Source: Rhypophila decipiens (Eukaryota > Ascomycota > Sordariomycetes > Sordariales > Naviculisporaceae). From it: a DNA stretch of 64,000 bases. The notes beneath the pieces are model-generated. The model did no database searches and was not told the origin of the DNA. It saw only the letters and a program-made list of their open reading frames with translations. Below, piece by piece: positions 57,311 to 64,000 of this stretch. Where the stretch lies: contig MU858175.1 of the NCBI GenBank assembly GCA_033297075.1, positions 48,124 to 112,123 on the forward strand, in the 5' to 3' direction. Position 1 is the first letter of the stretch; each line of letters opens with the position of its first letter. A program made the position numbers and the translations under genes.

Positions 57311-60300
57311 CTAGTCATGGGCGGCATCCCGGTCAAGCATGTCGACTTCGCCCATCAGCTGGTCTCCGAGTTCAGTCATGCTGCTGTCCTCGGTGGCCAC
57401 CGAGATATACGAGGACTCTTCTACGGAAACTGAGAGCTCGTCCGGGGGCTGGGTGTCTTCCAGAGCTCTGATATTCTCAGTAATCTCATCGGCCAACCGA
57501 GAGAGCTTTTGCTCTGGGCCAATTAGGGCATCAGTCATGACCTGATCATCAGTTGCAGGTGGTTCTTCAACTCCCTGCTGCTGATGAACAACTGTGGCCA
57601 TGACGAGACCCTCATTTTGAGCCGGAAGATTGGCCTCGGGTTCTCCAGAAATTGGAACTTCAGTCTTGCCGAGATCTTGAATCGGAGCTGATACATTGAC
57701 GCCGGGGTCTCCGAAATCCACATCATCAGCCATGAAAGAGTCCTCGGCTGAGGCCGGAACAGTGACCTCGACGTTTCTGACAGCTCCATCATCAACATCG
57801 TTTTTGGCAGTCAACAAATCCCGGGCGCGGCTTCGCTGCGCCTTATGAAGCCAGATATTCTCTCGGTTGACCCTCGTGATCAAAGACCAAATCTGCAGAT
57901 CATACTGGGATTCAGAATTATCGGGCTTCAGCTTTACCGAAACCCCGAGCTCAAGAGGAAGGGACTTTTCGCGTTCCGCAGAAGAGGATTTATGGATGGA
58001 CAGCTCACTCAAAGATTCCGAGAGCACGTCCCCTGATTGATTCTGGCGCGTGATTCTTATATCCGACCAGTCCATTGTTGCTGTCAACGGCATGACTGGC
58101 TGAATATCCTCGCTCCATTGCGCAACGGCATTTGGCTCTTCAATAGAGCCCATGAACCACTCCTCATCCATACCGACCCTGGGAAGAGCTTCGTCTGCAA
58201 TTTCACGGATGAACTCATCCAAAGCAGCACGAAACTCTTCAGGGGTGAACCCAGAATCAGAAGGTATCCAATGAGCAGATCCAGTCATAGTAACATCCTC
58301 CGCGGATGTGTCGGGGTTGTCCGAATACGACAAGACTCCTGAAATCTTTCTCTGCTGAATAAGGATACTTCTGCTCGGGTGAATAAGAGGCCGCGTACGG
58401 ATAGAAAGTTCTCGAAGTTCAAAGCCTTGACAAGTTCCCTCCGGCTCATCGGCCTCCTCATCATAATCGATCCGGTCCGGGCCCCTAACTTCAGGGACCA
58501 GGTCCCGCTCTTCACTCGGAGACACTGAGCGACGACGATCCTCGATAGGAGATCGGAGCCGTCTGGAGGACGTGCGGAGTTCTCTTTTCTCTGGAGAGCG
58601 AGAGCGTCTGGAGGACGTGCGGAGATCTCTTCTCTCTGGAGAGCGAGAGCGTCTTGAGTTAGTGTGAGAAGGTTGTTTGCCCGAACGGTAGCGGTCAATA
58701 CGTGGACGGTCATTCCTATGCCGGCGGGACTTGGGACTTGGGGAACGACGTCTGTTGGAGCCTCGATTAGCTCGAGGCTCCTCCAAGTCTCGAGAGCGTT
58801 GTCGGTGCCGTCTTTCGTCACGGCGGTCAGAATCCTTGTCAACCTCGGCATGGTCCCAATCACGTTTATCTTGGTTGCGATTATGGTTTCGGTCATAGGC
58901 CATGTCGTAGTCCTTGTAATTGTCTCTCTCATGGCGGCCGCGGTCCCGGTCATGGTCTCGCTCATGGTGGCCATGGCGGCCCTTATGGTCAGGACTATGG
59001 TAATCATGGTCCCGTTCGTAGCCCCGATCGTAGTCCCGGGAGGAATCCGTGGCAGATTTCCCATCCGAATCCCGCTCGTAATCTCCGAGTCGACCATTAC
59101 CTTCTGGTCCATGCGGAGTCGGACTCACGGTCAAGTCTTCCCAGATGCCGGCACGTATTCTCCTCTGGTTAACGGAATCCGGGAGAGGGTTTCTACGGCA
59201 AAAACTGGCATAGTGGTCCCCAGATCCGCAGTACACACAAGTATACGATTTTTTCTTTTTGACTGGCGGAACATCGTACTTTGGGTCAAGTTCAGTCGGG
59301 CATTTTTCTGACGGATGGCCTGTAACATGTGAGGCTTGTGAGCAGTTGACCGAAATACGATCTCCATTGAAGGACGATACCTTTACTGCCGCAGCGCCTG
59401 CATTGCCATTTGCCGCCTTTTTGACCCTTTCTCAGGTCTAAAGACTGCTCCTGGCGGTGAGGCTCGGAAGCGATAAATTGTTCCTGGGTCAAGGTTAGCC
59501 GAAGAGTATCTTTGTTGTCCCGAAGCATCGGATCGTTCTTGAAAGGAAATTTCACCTACCAGCTCTTGTTTCCGAGCCTCTTTTCGAGCCTCGCGCCTCT
59601 CCGCGCCCCTCACAACTGCGTTCTTGATGATGGCTGAGGACGGGGCATGCTTCATCACCTCTAGGTAGACCAGATGATTGGCCCCGGTCAGAAAGGACAG
59701 GTCATCCTCACTTTCCTGTTCCTCCTCGACGATGGGCTCCAGTAAGGACTTTTTGAACCGATCAGGGTGCATACCACCCCAATGGTCATCATCGACATCG
59801 ACATCGCCTTCTTGTCCCGATTGTCTGCCTCGATCAGGAGGCATATTGTCCCGGTGATCCTCCGCCATGTCGATGTCTTCCTGGTGACTCGTTGGCTCGG
59901 GGGCATGGTTGGGATCGTGACCATCCGGGAACTGAGAGGGTTCAACATTCTCTTCGGATGTAAACTGATTACCTTGGGCTTGAGTAGAATATTCCGATCT
60001 CCTATCAAGCGTGAGGACCTCTTGAAGTTCGACCCAGGCGAGTCCCAGGCGACGGGCGCTCAGCGGATCGACCTTGACATGCTCTGATTCCCAGATCTTG
60101 AAGTTTTCCGCCATAACTATGTCTGGGATTTGGCATGTGCGGAGGCAGTCGATACATGTTTGGATCTCCGTCCGAACGATATCCTCGTCGGAATTATCAA
60201 TGATTGTGAGGCGCTCATTTAGCCAGGAAAAGAAGATGTGGAGGAGTCTTCGTGTTGACAGGTTCGAACAAGGAAGTCTATCGTCGATCCTCTGCATAAG

Positions 60301-60405
60301 CTCCTGGAGAGAGAGAGAGTTTAGACTGTCAACCCCGAGAGCCTCGAGGTTCTGCGATAGTCTCTCCGCGTGATCCATCACGCTGGCAGGCTCAAGTCCG
60401 TGCAT
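57311..60405 (-). CDS. Zinc-knuckle protein with RS/RD-rich domain
   Basis: Probable RNA-associated nuclear protein of unknown role. Exons 60405-59560, 59483-59381 and 59319-57311 give 985 residues. The N-terminal region (HAERLSQNLEALGVDSLNSLSLQELMQRID, then RRLLHIFFSWLNERL) looks helical and folded. The exon 2-3 junction creates CRRCGSKGHPSEKC, a CCHC knuckle. A second follows as CVYCGSGDHYASFC. The next 250 residues are RD/HD- and RS-rich (for example RDYDRGYERDHDYHSPDHKG), with tandem LRTSSRRSRSPEK-type repeats near 58550-58650. The C-terminal half is acidic. The start is uncertain: the frame stays open about 25 codons upstream of 60405 to a CAG acceptor-like site (about 60483), so an upstream exon is likely. 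Confidence 0.82.
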
Positions 60406-61145
60406 AAAGGACTTCTTGTCGCCAACGCTTTCAAGGGTTCCGGTACTGTCACGAGGTAGCCCAAGGTCAGCGAAATGGTCTGCACTGAGGAACAGGATGC
60501 CAGATTAAGAACTTACGATTTGACAGCAAGAAAGATAATATGCTATGCTGCCAAGATTGCAGGATGGAAAGCACAGCCAAAAGAATCACGAACCTGCTTG
60601 AAATGAGTTGAAGAATCCGACCGCGTGTTGTCGGTGGTGTGGTTTGAAGGCGGAAAGGTGCACCAGCTCGCGACCAAAGTTATGCAGGCAGAGGGGTCCA
60701 GAGTGAACATCTGATGAAATTGCAACTTGTGAGGCAGGTACGCGGGTTGCCGTGGGTATGTGTGGAAGACACGAGGAAGGAACAATGGCCGATGCATCGC
60801 AGCAGCATGTTGACAGATCCCGCCGTTTGCACTGGTCAAGCTCCATAATTGCGTCTTATATTATACTTTCCGTTTCGTCAGTGGTCGCCTCCAAAGCAAA
60901 TAGAACTCAGGTCCCTATAATGTTATTGTATACCAAAAGTTTGCTGTCTTTACCACCTGCTTGCTGAGAAGACAGTTCATCACGTTCTCACCACGCCTTC
61001 CCTGCTACAGGTAGCATATAATGTAACCAAACAAACAGACGCGGCAGGAAAGTCACTGACAAAGCTCCATGTTCTTCAACTTGAACAGCATTCATTATAC
61101 CTATAGATAGGCAACCAGAGAAGCAAATTAACCTAAAGCCTAACA
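60406..61145. other. Intergenic, zinc-knuckle promoter and Ist1 3' flank
   Basis: About 740 bp. The segment 60406-60483 is open and protein-like in the zinc-knuckle frame (ADHFADLGLPRDSTGTLESVG), so it may be coding via an unseen first exon. Small frames at 60543-60846 do not join it in phase by any consensus splice that I could find. Confidence 0.4.
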
Positions 61146-62138
61146 TCACCTCTTCAGGGCCGCAAACCTCTTGGCCAACTCGTCCACATCGGGAATCCCA
61201 TCCGCGATACTGCCCTTTGCGGCCGGAGGCTTTTTCGCCACAGGAGCACTCGCCGGTTTCTTGGCTGGTGGCTTCAGCTCCACCGAGTTGAGGGTGATCT
61301 TTGGGTGTATATTGTCGGTCGACGGGCTTGGTGGGTTTATATGTAATGGGCTGCTTGGCCCAAACGACCTTGGCGGAGTAGCTTTACTGAGCTCAGCTCG
61401 TGCCTCGACCTCCTTGTCTTCGGCGCCGTCCGCAACGAGAGGAGCTTCAAGGTTCTTCTGTGCTTGGCCACCACTTGGGTTCTCGTCGTCGTCGTCGCCG
61501 TCTAAGAACTCCGGCGGTGCGTCTCCGAGGTCCTCTCGGGCTTTCTTTGGCCAGTTCACCCCATACGCTTTGGCGATTTCCTCAAGATACCCGACAATAA
61601 GCTCCTCCTTTGGCGGCGTCACGCTGAGCTTCTTCACCACCTTCTCCGACACCTTCCCGTCCGTGTTTTCCATCGCTTGCAGCACAAACTCTTTCCCGAA
61701 CTTCTCGGCCAAGATGACTCGCACCTGGTGTAGCTCCTTGATCTCCGTCTTCGGTGCTGCATATATGATGCTTTTCACGGCCTCCTCGAGGCCCGGGTCG
61801 CACGTTGGAGCCTCAAGGAGGCCTGCTCTCGCGAGAACTAGTTCACAATAAAGCTCTAGTATTTCGTGAAGTTCGGTTGTGATGTCAGATCTGATGATGT
61901 TCTCAACACGGATCCTTGCCGAGTCAATCTTGCCCACTTCTAGCAACTGGGCCATCACTCTCCTTTGGTTTTTCGAAAGGGCTTCATCACGCTTTTGGAC
62001 CATCCGCAACCTGGCGATTGCCAGCTTCAACTGCACTTTCACTTTTGCCTATATTTAGTGTAAGCTAGATGAGCATGGAGCCCCAAGTAAAATGCTGTGA
62101 GGACTTACCACGAGGGCATGAGATGCTGGGGGTGGCAT
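61146..62138 (-). CDS. ist1: Ist1, ESCRT-III regulator
   Basis: Binds ESCRT-III and Vps4 to control multivesicular-body sorting and scission. Exons 62138-62109 and 62048-61146 give 310 residues. The first exon is only 30 nt (MPPPASHALV) before a GTAAGT donor; the second starts AKVKVQLKLAIARLRMVQKRDE. The Ist1 helical core follows: QRRVMAQLLEVGKIDSARIRVENIIRSD, EILELYCELVLARAGLL, AVKSIIYAAPKTEIKELHQVR, EKFGKEFV and a TPPKEELIVGYLEEIAKAYGVNW segment. A disordered Pro/Lys linker leads to IPDVDELAKRFAALKR at the C-terminus, a clear MIM1-type helix for binding MIT domains. All expected features are present; assignment is strong. Confidence 0.95.
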
Positions 62139-62962
62139 TCTGGCTTGAACGTTGATTGCAAGGAGGAACCTGAGTCTGAGAGATGGATATTGAGATAAAA
62201 TTGCCTTGCACAATTTGACTTGGAATAGGCCTGACTAGACCAGGGCGGACCGGGTAAAAGAAGAGGCTCTAAAGTTCAGTAGGTGAAGTTGATAGACGAA
62301 CGTGGAGGGCATGTCCCAGCTATCAAGGCAGGTCGTGGTGGGGTAAACCATACCGGCGGGGGTTGCCTTGCGTCAGCCGCGTTATCGATTGCCGATCAGT
62401 GGCTTTTGTCGGCCCCACAATGCACGTGATGACCTTTCGCTTTCTGGGGAACCTCTTGGCACATACAGGAGACGCAAAACCGCAAGCGGTTTGCCTAAAG
62501 AGCCTTGAGGAACGAATACAGATGTCACAACTAATATTAAGACGTGTGATGTATCAAAGCCAAAGGATCGTCGATTGGATTTCAAGGACAAGCCTGTGTG
62601 TGATAGTAACTATACGTGTGGGGTATGGTGAAACGCTAGCTTTTTGTGGCTTACATTAGTGAGGGGTTCAGAGCTCTCCGGTGAGCTACTGCTGTTGCAC
62701 GCCTAATAGGAGCTGATCGACAGGGCTTTATGGAACAGGGTAGGTGTTTTAGGAAGGTTCATTGAAATAACGCAAGAAACCTTATTCGGACCACCTTTCT
62801 TGTCTTAGCACTACCTACTGAAAGGGACGTCCCAATGAGGTTGGTAGCGCAAGATCGGAGAACAAGATCAAAAACCCACATCAAAAAACAAGATCAAAAA
62901 CAAGATCAAAGACAAATTTGATATGCAAGCGCATATTCTAAAACTGATCTGGGTTGTCCGGC
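62139..62962. other. Intergenic region
   Basis: About 820 bp; holds the Ist1 promoter and the 3' flank of the next minus-strand gene. Near its end there is a 12-bp-type direct repeat (62861-62915). The plus-strand open frame 62363-62659 lacks family features. Confidence 0.5.
62861..62915. repeat. AACAAGATCAAA direct repeats
   Basis: Three copies of AACAAGATCAAA (62861, 62887, 62899), the last two tandem, with a diverged spacer between the first and second. Located in the 3' flank of the gene ending at 62963. Confidence 0.7.
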
Positions 62963-63945
62963 CTATTCCAACTCGTCAAACTTTCGGGGAGGATGCCGGT
63001 TGCGATGTGGCCGTGCTGCACTGTCAGAGCTCAGTTGCGAGGTTGAGTCGATTGTGGAATCTTCGTGGTCGGCAGTAGTTGATGTAGAACGGGTATTGGA
63101 TAGCGCCTCTATTGTATCTTCAGTGGGTGGCGGATTGAGACCGGCTTGTGTCATCTCAAGTGGGATTATGCTCTTCCCCAAAGGTGTGGTTATTCCACCA
63201 ACAGGGTTAGATGTGCGTGGTTTCTTCGAGGGTGTTGATAAAGGTGCCCGGCCTTCCCAGCGTGATCTTTTCGGTGGCGTTGTGGCCGGAGTCGACAATG
63301 ATGCTGTAGAGTTTGGCCTCGGCAAGTAGGCGAGGTCAAGGACTCGAAGGGCCAGATGATTCGTATCTGTTGTGCGGCCGGCCAACTTCGCGGTGACGGT
63401 GAGAAAGGCCCCCGACTGTGGTGTCTTGACTTTCTCCCAGCGCTTTGTGTTTTCCAAGAAGCAGGATACTGAAAATTGAACCGGAGCGGCCTTTGAAGCG
63501 TCATACACGGATGTTTCGACAATGAAGTGGCGGGGTCCGGAAGGATCTGTTGAGTTGCTTCCGCTGGAGGGCACCGAACCAATGATGGACACCATCGGGC
63601 ACCATTGTTCCGGTAAGTGTTGGCGGTACTCGTCGAAACTGGCAACGTCACCAGGGTGTCTAGATGATTAGCTAGGGTTAAATAGAGAGCCGGGATCGGA
63701 CACACCTCATTAGACTCAGTGTCGGAATGCTGATCTCCATGGTGCCATCTCCCGACAGAGCAGTAGAGAAACGACCATCGGCATAAAAGAAGGTATTTGG
63801 GACATATACATCTCTTTGTTCTTGTGCCAGATAGGCGTGAATACGTGTACGAACAGGCTCAATAATGATGTTGGGGCTGTAGAAGCCGCCTTCCTCGAAG
63901 ATGTTAATGTCTGTCTGAATCTCGACGTACGCCGGAGTGTTTCGA
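62963..63945 (-). CDS. Unrecognised fungal protein, 3' part
   Basis: The 5' end lies outside the window. Exons visible: 63945-63706 and 63659-62963. The first begins at an AAG acceptor (63946) and reads NTPAYVEIQTDINIFEEGGF, then HAYLAQEQRDVYVPNTFFYADGRF and MEISIPTLSLMR; the intron (63705-63660) has a GTGTGT donor and CTAG acceptor. The second continues HPGDVASFDEYRQHLPEQWC, VSIIGSV, FIVETSVYDASKAAPVQFSVSCFLENTKRW and AFLTVTAKLAGRTT. The pattern of short beta-strand-like stretches could be tandem OB-like folds, but this is only an impression. The C-terminal 120 residues are Ser/Thr/Pro-rich and end PHRNRHPPRKFDELE. Confidence 0.7.
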
Positions 63946-64000
63946 CTTGGATCATCGGTAAGTTAATTGTATCAATGAAATCACGCAAGTGGATTGTGTT

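Noticed and set aside
1..64000. tRNA, rRNA, CRISPR, intact transposase
   Set aside because: Searched by eye for B-box sequences, direct-repeat arrays and transposase motifs on both strands; none found.

Overview
The window is a nuclear segment from a filamentous ascomycete, most likely a Sordariomycete or close relative. The evidence is short spliceosomal introns (about 50-90 nt, GTAAGT/GTGAGT/GTATGT donors, CTAAC/CTGAC-type branch sites, YAG acceptors), compact genes on both strands, and orthologues typical of moulds (Pcs1/Csm1 monopolin, GH125 mannosidase, Ppg1 phosphatase, Mch1-type transporter). I saw no tRNA, rRNA, CRISPR array or intact transposon. One 10-base N gap lies inside an intron.

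Layout. 1-1094 (-): 5' part of the GPI ethanolamine-phosphate transferase Mcd4. 1786-3445 (+): DNA polymerase delta subunit 3. 4278-6106 (+): secreted GH125 alpha-1,6-mannosidase. 7792-8795 (-): cyclin-domain protein. 8796-13633: a 4.8 kb stretch with no supportable gene. 13634-14325 and 17189-18021 (-): two related secreted Asn/Gln/Leu-rich proteins that share leader architecture. 19716-20017: a 302-bp fold-back element. 20312-20752 (-): small CP-motif membrane protein. 21526-23019 (+): Ppg1-type phosphatase. 23560-25090 (-): short-chain dehydrogenase interrupted by a bad contig join. 25895-29553 (-): Pms1 mismatch-repair protein. 32662-36175 (+): Bst1 GPI inositol-deacylase. 37760-39553 (-): Pcs1/Csm1 monopolin. 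40251-42132 (-): Mch1-like transporter. 43220-44736 (+): Tms1/Serinc protein. 44737-50194: a 5.5 kb gene-poor stretch ending in a short two- or three-exon gene (50195-50571). 50984-52390 (-): cystathionine beta-lyase. 53347-54645 (-): Msp1 AAA-ATPase. 55367-55920 (+): AP-2 sigma. 57311-60405 (-): zinc-knuckle RS/RD-rich protein. 61146-62138 (-): Ist1. 62963-63945 (-): 3' part of an unrecognised fungal gene.

Most genes are unrelated housekeeping genes in syntenic order: DNA replication and repair (Pol32, Pms1), chromosome segregation (Pcs1), GPI-anchor synthesis and remodelling (Mcd4, Bst1), membrane traffic (AP-2 sigma, Ist1), and mitochondrial protein quality control (Msp1). The part that does not look ordinary is 13.6-18.3 kb. 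There, two paralogous genes for low-complexity secreted proteins share signal-peptide starts, intron phase, 5'-UTR introns, a 13-nt leader motif and TATA boxes at matching distances.
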